The translations under genes and the position numbers were made by a program. 31,069 bases of DNA from positions 1 through 31,069 of the IMG/VR virus record IMGVR_UViG_3300020442_003005; one strand, 5' to 3'. Positions 24,276-31,069 of the stretch are shown one piece after another. The notes below the pieces were generated by a model. That model was given only the letters and a program-made list of their open reading frames with translations, was not told where the DNA came from and ran no database searches. This DNA is from a virus. Positions within the stretch are counted from its first letter, which is position 1, and the number at the start of each line of letters is the position of its first letter.

Positions 24276-24980
24276 ATGCCTAATACAATTATACAACAGA
24301 CATTTACATATGATCTTCCAGATGACTATCTTGCCCAGACAAATGCTGATGGCAGAACCGCAACTGCAAATTACAATGGGCCGGATAAAATTTGGGTGTT
24401 CATAGATAGAGACACAGGTAAATCAGATACTTCAAGACTTGTTCTTACAGAAGAAGAAAACGGTGCTGATTTTCCAATTCCAGAAGACCAATATAAGGTA
24501 GAAATAAATTGTGCAACAGATCCAGTACTTTGTTCATTATTTGACGCAAAAGTTGAATGGGACACAGTAGTTGGACAAACAAATATTGTTGTAAATTTAC
24601 CAGATGGTACTACTTACGAAAGACCAGATCCAACTGACGTTGATCATACTTACGAATTAGATGAGTGTGCATATAACTTAGATGGAACTAACACTGACGG
24701 TAAGTGGACTGGTGGTACATGGACGATGAAGTGGAAACAGCCTTGGACTTCATGGGAACAATTAATTACAGTTAGAAACAATATGTTAGCAGGATCAGAC
24801 AGTAAAATTGCTGATGATATGCCGGCGGCTACTAAACAGTTATGGTTAGATTACAGACAAGCATTACGTGATTTACCAGCAACATTTGGCCATGGTACTG
24901 CTAATGAAATACCTGCTTACATGGTAAACTTTCCAGTTGAACCAGGGGCGGATATTGCAACAGTAGAGGACGACGAATAA
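24276..24980 (+). CDS. Tail-assembly-chaperone-like protein, copy 1 (234 aa)
   Basis: The C-terminal part (about 152-208) has KQPWTSWEQL...RNNMLAGSDSKIADDMPAA and WLDYRQALRDLPATFG. This resembles the Phage_tail_APC type (assembly chaperone) signature of an R..LL..(S/T)D helix followed by W..YRQ.LRD.P. The N-terminal part (about 9-90) has TFTYDLPDDYL, an NGPDKIWVFIDRDTGK block and INCATDPVLCSLFD. All of these parts are shared with the product at 26477, including a conserved Cys-x6-Cys pair. By analogy with fibre-assembly chaperones it may fold or attach the cysteine-rich protein encoded just upstream. AAAGGAG precedes ATG 24276. The next gene begins one base after its stop. Confidence 0.6.
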   Translation: MPNTIIQQTFTYDLPDDYLAQTNADGRTATANYNGPDKIWVFIDRDTGKSDTSRLVLTEEENGADFPIPEDQYKVEINCATDPVLCSLFDAKVEWDTVVGQTNIVVNLPDGTTYERPDPTDVDHTYELDECAYNLDGTNTDGKWTGGTWTMKWKQPWTSWEQLITVRNNMLAGSDSKIADDMPAATKQLWLDYRQALRDLPATFGHGTANEIPAYMVNFPVEPGADIATVEDDE

Positions 24981-24981
24981 G

Positions 24982-25722
24982 ATGTCAAGTTTAAGAACCT
25001 TACTACAATATGGTACTTCTTCATCAGGCTCTGTTCCGTTGAGAAGTCTTAGAGTTTATAATACATCGATTACTTCTCCAAACAACGGCGGACAATGTTG
25101 TTTATGGACAGTACCAGCAGGCGCTGAATGGGCCGCTTTCGAAGTTTGGGGAGGTGGTGGACCAGGTGCAGGCGTATGTTGTTGCCAACAAGGTTGGTCA
25201 GGTGGTTCTGGTTCTTATGGTAGACGTATTATTGAAGTTACACCAGCACAAGAATTTACAATTTGTGCAGGTGGATCAACTTGTTGTCACTCAAGATGTT
25301 ATTCATGTAGAGGATTTCCAAGTTATGTATGTGGACCAAACAGTTTTTGTATGTGTTCATCAGGAGGTTCTGAAGCGGCTTCTAAATGTTTTTGGAGCCA
25401 AAACTGTTCATACAGTGGATGTCAAATGTTCAACTGTGGTTGTGTAAATGGCGCAACACTGGCAATTTGTGGTACAACTGGTGGCGGACATGGTTCTGCT
25501 CACTGTGCCTCTGATATGCACCAGTTTATGCCAAGTGCACCATTCACAGGAATGACACGTATGTCACGTTCGGGTTGTTACAAAACACACGGACAAGATC
25601 ACGGAGATCACGGAGTGTTCCCAGGAGGCGGTGGCGCATCAGGTGTAACACACAACGAAACTTGTTATTGTGGAGCAAAAGGAATGGGCGGTATGGTAAC
25701 TGTTTACTATACAGCAACATAG
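24982..25722 (+). CDS. Cysteine- and glycine-rich adhesin-like protein, copy B (246 aa)
   Basis: This is a paralogue of copies A and C. It has MSSLRTLLQ, GGQCCLWTVPAGAEWAAFEV followed by WGGGG, VCCCQQG, a TICAGGSTCCHSRC strand, and FPGGGG near the C-terminus. I count 23 cysteines in 246 residues. The central region (about 115-200) is the most variable, with His- and Met-containing loops (HGSAHCASDMHQF, KTHGQDHGDHG), as expected if it displays the receptor-binding surface. The start codon follows the chaperone gene's stop by one base and the ribosome site GAGGA lies inside that gene, so translation is probably coupled. No chaperone gene lies between this copy and copy C. Confidence 0.65.
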   Translation: MSSLRTLLQYGTSSSGSVPLRSLRVYNTSITSPNNGGQCCLWTVPAGAEWAAFEVWGGGGPGAGVCCCQQGWSGGSGSYGRRIIEVTPAQEFTICAGGSTCCHSRCYSCRGFPSYVCGPNSFCMCSSGGSEAASKCFWSQNCSYSGCQMFNCGCVNGATLAICGTTGGGHGSAHCASDMHQFMPSAPFTGMTRMSRSGCYKTHGQDHGDHGVFPGGGGASGVTHNETCYCGAKGMGGMVTVYYTAT

Positions 25723-25737
25723 GAGTTAAATAGTATT

Positions 25738-26460
25738 ATGTCAACATTAAGAGATTTTTTATTCGGTTACGATGATCCAAAAGCAATTCCAAGAGAAATT
25801 GCTGTTTATAACACGAATACGACAACTCCTAACAACGGAGGTAGGTGTTGTTTATGGACAGTACCTGCCGGTACTGCGTATGCAGTGTTTGAAATTTGGG
25901 GCGGTGGCGCCGCTGGAGACGGTGGTTGCTGTTGTCAAATGGGATATCCATCAACTGGTGGATCCTACGGTCAAAAAGCATTAGATGTTGCGCCAGGAGA
26001 TCAAATTACAATTTGTGCGGCTGGTTCAACGTGTTGTAGACAAAAAGGAAACTGTCAACAAGGTTGTGACTCTTACGTATGTAAGTCAGGTTCATGGTGT
26101 GCAAGAGCCTGCGGTGGTAGAGTTATGCGTACAGAATGTTTTATGTATAGAACTTGCTATTCATGTTGTAGAATGAGATACTGTGTTCATGGTCACTCTG
26201 GTATGGACTTTGGTATTGGTGTTACTAATTCTACTTCACAATTAAGTCAATACTGTCATGATAGAGGAAATATGTACGTTGCAGATACATACGGACGTGG
26301 CGGATTAAGAAACGGACCTAACGGCTGTTGCGGTTGGGGTGGTTCACAAGGCTTTGGTTTATTCCCAGGTGGTGGCGGAATGTCAGCACAGGCATACAGT
26401 GAAGTTTGTTGTTGTGGATCTCCAGGTGCAGGTGGTTTAGTGTACGTGGTGTATTATTAA
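25738..26460 (+). CDS. Cysteine- and glycine-rich adhesin-like protein, copy C (240 aa)
   Basis: This is the third paralogue: MSTLRDFLF, GGRCCLWTVPAGTAYAVFEI followed by WGGG, GGCCCQMG, TICAAGSTCCRQ, FPGGGG and a terminal VCCCGSPGAGG. I count 24 cysteines in 240 residues. A 20-base stretch around the CCLWTVP codons is identical to copy B, pointing to a fairly recent duplication or exchange between them. The middle (about 105-190) differs most from A and B and is rich in Arg, Met and Cys (RTECFMYRTCYSCCRMRYC). AGGAG lies 12 bases before ATG 25738, slightly long spacing. It is followed by the second chaperone-like gene. Confidence 0.65.
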   Translation: MSTLRDFLFGYDDPKAIPREIAVYNTNTTTPNNGGRCCLWTVPAGTAYAVFEIWGGGAAGDGGCCCQMGYPSTGGSYGQKALDVAPGDQITICAAGSTCCRQKGNCQQGCDSYVCKSGSWCARACGGRVMRTECFMYRTCYSCCRMRYCVHGHSGMDFGIGVTNSTSQLSQYCHDRGNMYVADTYGRGGLRNGPNGCCGWGGSQGFGLFPGGGGMSAQAYSEVCCCGSPGAGGLVYVVYY

Positions 26461-26476
26461 TAGGTAGGGATATAGA

Positions 26477-27439
26477 ATGACACATATTAGAAAAACTTTT
26501 AACTATCCTAAACCAGATGAGTATTTAGGACAGTTTGATAACGAGCAATTAGTTGGAACGCATACATATGAAGGTCCAGATACTATGTGGGTCTTTATTG
26601 ACAAAGCAACTAATAAAATTGCTCCTGCAGGATACATGGACGAAGAAGACGGAATAGACTTTAATCCACCTGTAAATCTTAGAAAAGTTTTAGTTGACTG
26701 TAATGAATACCCTATTATTTGTTCATTGATGGAACAAGATCATGATGATGAAGAGCATGAAACAATTACTGAAACATTACCAAACGGTGTTGAGTATGTA
26801 ACTTATGCTGATCCACCACCAGATCATACATATGAAAAATTTGATATCGAATGTAATAGTAACGATGAATTTATTAAAGTAGCAAGTTCTCAAAAAGGCG
26901 GCACAGCACACTATCCGTGGAAACAGCCACACGTTAAATGGCCACATTTACGTAGACATAGAACTTCGTTATTAGGGTGGAGTGATGATAAGGTAAGTGA
27001 AGATATGCCTTCAGCATTAGCCACACAATGGAGAGATTACAGACAAGCATTAAGAGATATTCCAGTAACTTATGGGGATAGTTTTGATGTTGAAATTACT
27101 GCCGGCGGAACAGGTTACCAAGAAGGTGATACATTTACATTTACTAAAGCAACTTTAGAAGATTGGATTATTGCTGACGAACTTGTAGCAACTGTTAAAA
27201 CTGTTGATACTGGTACAGGTGCTGTAACGGCTCTTACATTAAGCGGTAATCAAGCCAAGAACGATGGTCAAGATATTGTTGTAGGTAGAGAAGCAAAAGA
27301 GTTTGCATCACCAACTTACACATATGCGGCGGCTGATTCATCAGGCGGCGGTACAAGTGCAACATTTAGAATTCACAAGTGCCAAAGATATGCGGCTTGG
27401 AAAGTAGATGTTCCACGTTCACCTTGCGGTACTGCATAA
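26477..27439 (+). CDS. Tail-assembly-chaperone-like protein with inserted beta domain, copy 2 (320 aa)
   Basis: This is a paralogue of the product at 24276: TFNYPKPDEYLGQ, EGPDTMWVFIDKATNK, VDCNEYPIICSLME, then the APC-type block RRHRTSLLGWSDDKVSEDMP and WRDYRQALRDIPVTYGD (about 157-200). Directly after that block lies an extra segment of about 100 residues (about 201-303) with VEITAGGTGYQEGDTFTFTK and TGAVTALTLSG. This is a beta module of the type found in the giant fibres (compare EPGSGYG and EPGQGYT there). A short tail, KVDVPRSPCGTA, follows where copy 1 has MVNFPVEPGADIA. A chaperone that carries a fibre-type domain may act partly as a structural protein. The ribosome site is a weak AGGTAGGGA. 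Confidence 0.6.
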   Translation: MTHIRKTFNYPKPDEYLGQFDNEQLVGTHTYEGPDTMWVFIDKATNKIAPAGYMDEEDGIDFNPPVNLRKVLVDCNEYPIICSLMEQDHDDEEHETITETLPNGVEYVTYADPPPDHTYEKFDIECNSNDEFIKVASSQKGGTAHYPWKQPHVKWPHLRRHRTSLLGWSDDKVSEDMPSALATQWRDYRQALRDIPVTYGDSFDVEITAGGTGYQEGDTFTFTKATLEDWIIADELVATVKTVDTGTGAVTALTLSGNQAKNDGQDIVVGREAKEFASPTYTYAAADSSGGGTSATFRIHKCQRYAAWKVDVPRSPCGTA

Positions 27440-27484
27440 TTCCAAAAATAGTCTAACACTTACATTGCTAACTTAAATAATTGC

Positions 27485-28312
27485 ATGAGCAATAAAGTTA
27501 GGTTTGCGGGTGCTCAAATACCCGTTACTCAAAAATTAGACGAAAATAAGAAAGCAATTTTAGAAGCCATAAAGTGGGCAGGCAAAAATAACTGCGATTG
27601 GCTACTAACTCCTGAAGGTTCTCTGTCAGGATATTTCCCCAATTTTGATTTAGTTACTCCTAACGGTATGAATGACATTGCTAAAGCAACTTATGAAGTA
27701 GTTACAGAAGCAAATAAACAAGGCATGGGCATTGCATTAGGCACACTTTGGACAGATATAGAACATAGAGGCACAATAAGAAGAAATCAAATTAGATACT
27801 ATGATAGTGAAGGAAAATTTTTAGGAGCAACTAATAAGCAATACATAGTTGGTGGCGAAGATTCTCCAAGTCATAGTTGGGATCAAGTTTTAGCAGATCC
27901 GCCAGGAACAACCAAAACACACTATTTGAATAATGTAAGAACAACCGGAATGATTTGTAACGACTTTTGGGGAAATGGATTTAGATTTAATGCTCCAAGT
28001 TTAATGATGTTGGCAAAATTACATCAATGCGAAGTTGTATTACACAGTACTAATGGTGATAGAGGAAATGATCAAGATGAACTATGGATGGAATGGCATG
28101 ACGTACATCTTAGAATGATGAGTAAACAGTATCAAATTCCTATTATTACTGTCGATAGTTGTTGTGATAAATTTGGGGAAAATAGAGACTTACCAACAAG
28201 TTCTAAAAGTGGCGTATTAGTAGATGGTCAATATGTTGTTTCAGTTCCACGCACAGGACAACAACATTTCTATTGGGACTATTTCAAACCTGAGCCTGCA
28301 GAAAATGTATAA
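27485..28312 (+). CDS. Nitrilase-superfamily carbon-nitrogen hydrolase (275 aa)
   Basis: The three catalytic residues of the nitrilase superfamily are in place: Glu44 in LLTPEGSLSGY, Lys118 in GATNKQY and Cys158 in GMICNDFWG. The N-terminal strand VRFAGAQIPVTQKLDENKKA and the length (about 270) fit the usual single-domain amidase or nitrilase fold. These enzymes cleave amides or nitriles to acids and ammonia through a cysteine thioester. The exact substrate cannot be read from sequence; the SGYFPN segment after the Glu and the NDFWG after the Cys do not match a subfamily I know. No signal peptide, so cytoplasmic. It begins a group of enzymes after the structural genes. No clear ribosome site precedes ATG 27485, but a TTAAATA element lies 5 bases upstream. 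Confidence 0.8.
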   Translation: MSNKVRFAGAQIPVTQKLDENKKAILEAIKWAGKNNCDWLLTPEGSLSGYFPNFDLVTPNGMNDIAKATYEVVTEANKQGMGIALGTLWTDIEHRGTIRRNQIRYYDSEGKFLGATNKQYIVGGEDSPSHSWDQVLADPPGTTKTHYLNNVRTTGMICNDFWGNGFRFNAPSLMMLAKLHQCEVVLHSTNGDRGNDQDELWMEWHDVHLRMMSKQYQIPIITVDSCCDKFGENRDLPTSSKSGVLVDGQYVVSVPRTGQQHFYWDYFKPEPAENV

Positions 28313-28345
28313 CAATAAGTAATTGCAAATGAGGAACACAAACTA

Positions 28346-29320
28346 ATGTCTAAAAGAAGCACAGCCTTTTTTATTAATGGTGGCGCAGGTAGAGTTATTA
28401 CAAGTATCCCTGCTCTTGAAAAATTTCATGAAGAAAATCCAGACGATGATTTTGTAATCGTATGTGAAGGTGGTACAGACTTTTTCAAAGGTCATCCAAC
28501 ATTATATAGAAAAACATATGATGTATGGCACAAAAATTTATTTGAAGATAAACTAAAAGATAGAATTTGTAAAACACCAGAACCTTACAGAGTATTTGAA
28601 TATTATAATCAACAGGCAAGTTTAGCACAATGTTATGATATTGAAATTAACGGTAAAGGTGTAAGAGAACTTCCAAAGCCAACTCTCAAGTTGAGCACTC
28701 AAGAACGTATGAGTGGTAAAAAATTAATCGAAGAAGTAAAAGAAAAAACTAAAAAAGATAAAGTAATTGTGTTCCAAGCATTTGGCAGAGGTACAATTAA
28801 TGACAACGGTATGATTGCTGATCCTTCAGGTAGAAGTTTTGAAGCAGAAAATGTTGTCAACCTTGTTAATAAATTAAGTAAAGATTACGGTATTGTTTTC
28901 TTTAGTGAAATTGCTATTGAATTTCAAAAGCATGGAGTAAAACAACCTGTTGCTATTCCACAAAACATTGACTTAAGAATGTGGGCAGGTATTATTGATG
29001 CCGCAGATCATTTTTTAGGTTGTGATAGTGTAGGACAACATATTGCATATGCATTAGATAAAACAGCAACAGTAGTCATTGGTTCTACTTTCAAAGAAAA
29101 TATTTCTTATCCTGATAATCCTAAGTTTGATATTCTTGATATGGGAGAAGGTGCAAGAGTTTATTCTCCTATTAGAATTACTATTGACGAACTTTCAGAT
29201 AGAACTAACGAAGGCATAATGTATATGAATGATAAAATTGAAGATGTAATTGTGTCATCTGTAAACAGTATGGTAAAAGATGGAAAACCAGTCGAAATCC
29301 CAGACGCTAAAGAAGAATAG
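28346..29320 (+). CDS. GT9-like glycosyltransferase (heptosyltransferase fold) (324 aa)
   Basis: The N-terminus (FFINGGAGRVITSIPALEKF, residues 8-27) resembles the glycine-rich acceptor-side loop of family 9 glycosyltransferases, which transfer heptose or related sugars in lipopolysaccharide synthesis. The C-terminal half has the nucleotide-sugar region: a run of LRMWAGIIDAADHFLGCDSV then GQHIAYAL, with Asp227-Ser228 and His232 matching the DSG..H motif (Ser-Val-Gly in place of Ser-Gly), followed by VVIGST. The length fits the family. No signal peptide; cytoplasmic. Similarity is recognisable but not strong, so the donor and acceptor are unknown. GAGGAA precedes ATG 28346. Its end overlaps the next gene's start by 41 bases. 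Confidence 0.55.
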   Translation: MSKRSTAFFINGGAGRVITSIPALEKFHEENPDDDFVIVCEGGTDFFKGHPTLYRKTYDVWHKNLFEDKLKDRICKTPEPYRVFEYYNQQASLAQCYDIEINGKGVRELPKPTLKLSTQERMSGKKLIEEVKEKTKKDKVIVFQAFGRGTINDNGMIADPSGRSFEAENVVNLVNKLSKDYGIVFFSEIAIEFQKHGVKQPVAIPQNIDLRMWAGIIDAADHFLGCDSVGQHIAYALDKTATVVIGSTFKENISYPDNPKFDILDMGEGARVYSPIRITIDELSDRTNEGIMYMNDKIEDVIVSSVNSMVKDGKPVEIPDAKEE

Positions 29321-30206
29321 ACTGTTTGTATTTGGTTGTTCTTTTACAATGTATGCGTGGCCAACGTATGCAGATTTCTTAGGATATGAATTTGATCATT
29401 ATGAAAACTGGGGATTTCCAGGATTAGGTAATCGTGCTATTGCAGAACGTGTTGCTGAATGTCATATAAAAAATAATATTACAAAAGATGATACAGTGCT
29501 TGTACAGTGGAGTACACACACTCGTAATGACTGGCACACTTTTAGAACAGTAGAGTTTAAAGGCAAACGTGGAGATGCAATTAGAAATACAGACGAAATA
29601 GGTTGGAAAACCAAAGGTAGTATTTTTAATTACATGAATAGAGAAATTTGTTATGACGACAAGTGGATCGAAACATTTTGGGACGAGCATAGTTACTTCA
29701 TGCATGGACAAAATGCAATAATTCTTACAACAGGATTATTAGAAAGTATAGGCTGTACCTACCGTATGTTAAGCATAGGTGAAATGGAAAAACTTGGTAG
29801 CGATATGCCAGACGCACCAGGATTTGGCGAAAGTAATCATGAAAAAATTAATGTCTATGAAGAAAAGAAAGAATTAGAAGTTTACAAAAATATTGATAAA
29901 ACAAACTGGCTTCAACCATTAGGATTATACAGTTGGAAAAATAAAGAACTACAATATACTTTTTATGATCCTAATAGTAAGAAAGATTGGACAGAATTGC
30001 ACCCAAGTCATTGGCAACATTACAAGTATCTTAATGAAGTAGTGCGTCCAAGTCTGGGCATAACAGACAAAAATAATGATAAACAAGTTAATACATATAA
30101 AGTTTTAGATCAACTTAAAAATGACAATAAGGACCTTTTAAGTTTTGAAGAAGCAATATTAGATAAAATTATTGACTATAAACATATAGGATATGTAGGA
30201 TTTTAA
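29280..30206 (+). CDS. SGNH-hydrolase-like protein (308 aa)
   Basis: Residues 15-23 (LFVFGCSFT) match block I of SGNH/GDSL-type hydrolases, with Ser21 in the nucleophile position, followed by WPTYADFLGYE. A late ELHPSHWQH (Glu239, His241) resembles the catalytic-His block, but the acidic residue stands closer to the His than in the usual Asp-x-x-His. Similar proteins occur in marine phages, where esterase or acyltransferase action on glycans is presumed but unproven. I chose ATG 29280, the first in frame, which overlaps the upstream gene by 41 bases and has a weak ribosome site. Homologues might instead start just before KKNRLFVFG, and no standard ATG, GTG or TTG codon lies there. Confidence 0.5.
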   Translation: MENQSKSQTLKKNRLFVFGCSFTMYAWPTYADFLGYEFDHYENWGFPGLGNRAIAERVAECHIKNNITKDDTVLVQWSTHTRNDWHTFRTVEFKGKRGDAIRNTDEIGWKTKGSIFNYMNREICYDDKWIETFWDEHSYFMHGQNAIILTTGLLESIGCTYRMLSIGEMEKLGSDMPDAPGFGESNHEKINVYEEKKELEVYKNIDKTNWLQPLGLYSWKNKELQYTFYDPNSKKDWTELHPSHWQHYKYLNEVVRPSLGITDKNNDKQVNTYKVLDQLKNDNKDLLSFEEAILDKIIDYKHIGYVGF

Positions 30207-30207
30207 T

Positions 30208-31069
30208 ATGAAGAAACCACCAATTTGGATTGCCGGAATAGCACGTGGACACAACGCAGGTGTATGTTTACTTAAAGACGGCGAAGTAATTTTTAGTATT
30301 GAAGAAGAACGTTTAAGTCGTCACAAATATGACGGTGGACCTCTTGCATCAATGATGAAAATTTTAGAATACACAGACAAACTTGATTATCTTGTAGTTG
30401 CACATACACAAAACTTATATGATACAGCAGGAAAAATTGATTACACAGGCGATGATGTTTACACAGGACTTGCAAGAAAATTAGGATTAATTAAAAGAAG
30501 TTATGATTATATTCCAAGGCATCCGCAAGTAATTGATTTAAGTTATTTTCATCACAAGTTACACGCCGCATTAGCCTTTTATAATTCAGGATTTGAAGAT
30601 GCTGTTGCAGTAATTGTTGACGGTGCAGGAACTTTCTTTGATGCTAAGATGGACGGAGAACATGGTCCAACTACTACACTATTTGAAACAGAAACAATTT
30701 ATGATTGTGAAATGCCAATAGGATTTAAAACACTGTACAAACACTTAGGTGTAAATGGTCCTATGGTAGGTGCAGAATATAATGGGTTTGACGGAAAGTT
30801 TTTTGGAGAAGAAGAACCTATTCCTGAAGTTGTTATTAGTGAGTGTGCAGGTATTGTTAAAACTTACGAAGCAGTTACAGGCTATTGCGGATTTAGTTTT
30901 ATTGAAGCAGGAAAAACTATGGGATTGTTTCCATATGGCACACATAATCCAACAGAGTTTCCTCCGTTGTTTACAGAACATCAAACATCACCTCTATCTA
31001 ATAGAAATTTAATTACACCAACATATCCAAATGGTGCTCATGTTAATAGAAACTTCTTTGAATTTTTAA
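30208..31069 (+). CDS. NodU/TobZ-family carbamoyltransferase, N-terminal part (cut by the window edge)
   Basis: The frame is open from ATG 30208 to the window end without a stop, giving 287 codons. The N-terminus IAGIARGHNAGVCLLKDGEV, then FSIEEERLSRHKYDGG (about 8-44), is diagnostic of the NodU/CmcH/TobZ family. The Kae1-like metal site is in place: His115-x3-His119 within FHHKLHAA and Asp138 in VDGAG. A later EAGKTMGLFPYG fits the family's conserved block. These enzymes make carbamoyl adenylate from carbamoyl phosphate and ATP and pass the carbamoyl group to a hydroxyl, in antibiotics and Nod factors. Family members are normally about 550-600 residues, so roughly half is missing. The start follows the previous stop by one base, with AGGA upstream. 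Acceptor unknown: glycan, small molecule or modified base. Confidence 0.85.
   Translation, partial: MKKPPIWIAGIARGHNAGVCLLKDGEVIFSIEEERLSRHKYDGGPLASMMKILEYTDKLDYLVVAHTQNLYDTAGKIDYTGDDVYTGLARKLGLIKRSYDYIPRHPQVIDLSYFHHKLHAALAFYNSGFEDAVAVIVDGAGTFFDAKMDGEHGPTTTLFETETIYDCEMPIGFKTLYKHLGVNGPMVGAEYNGFDGKFFGEEEPIPEVVISECAGIVKTYEAVTGYCGFSFIEAGKTMGLFPYGTHNPTEFPPLFTEHQTSPLSNRNLITPTYPNGAHVNRNFFEFL

Noticed and set aside
27440-27484. A terminator between the structural block and the enzyme genes
   Set aside because: The 45-base gap contains no inverted repeat or T-run that I can find.

Overview
The window is AT-rich, with all genes on the + strand, tightly packed and mostly preceded by Shine-Dalgarno sequences. 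It looks like the late structural region of a T4-like marine myophage (cyanophage or pelagiphage type). The evidence is a recurring NATAAATA octamer resembling the T4-type late promoter, a long series of tail-fibre-like virion proteins, tail-assembly-chaperone-like proteins, and a terminal group of auxiliary enzymes typical of large marine phages. The host cannot be read from the sequence. I see no tRNA, integrase, IS element or CRISPR array, and no gene-free stretch over 300 bases.

Layout. (1) 1-2000: the acidic tail of an upstream gene, a hairpin, a short fibre-like protein, a small beta-sandwich protein and a small fibre-tip-like protein. (2) 2029-8722: two paralogous fibres of 947 and 1237 residues. 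They share a GRISGPLL N-terminus and a right-handed beta-helix, and the longer one carries an inserted LamG lectin-like domain. (3) 8727-11370: a second small sandwich protein, and a pair of related small proteins flanking a 486-residue fibre whose C-terminus looks like a cupredoxin domain with a full set of copper ligands. (4) 11407-22827: two giant fibres of 2085 and 1706 residues. They share a MAEFK N-terminus, tandem CBM5/12-like repeats, a beta-helix and a conserved C-terminus. The first also holds two cupredoxin-like domains and an Asp-box propeller; the second holds two helical inserts. (5) 22840-27439: a third small sandwich protein, a small fibre protein, three glycine-rich proteins with about 10% cysteine, and two paralogous chaperone-like proteins. 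(6) 27485-31069: a nitrilase-like hydrolase, a GT9-like glycosyltransferase, an SGNH-like protein and a NodU/TobZ-type carbamoyltransferase cut by the window edge.

Working together (inference): sections 1-5 would build a multi-component host-recognition apparatus from a small set of swappable modules (attachment N-termini, beta-helix, lectin-like, cupredoxin-like and propeller domains). The cysteine/glycine-rich proteins are candidate distal adhesins, and the APC-like proteins candidate assembly chaperones. Section 6 would modify a glycan, a small metabolite or possibly DNA.

The least expected signals are the cysteine-rich glycine-rich trio, the cupredoxin-like domains inside fibres, and a genome-language signal: by eye I find no GCWGC, no AGCT and no CTAG in the whole window, and in every Ala-Ala pair I checked (about 45) the first alanine codon is GCG or GCC.
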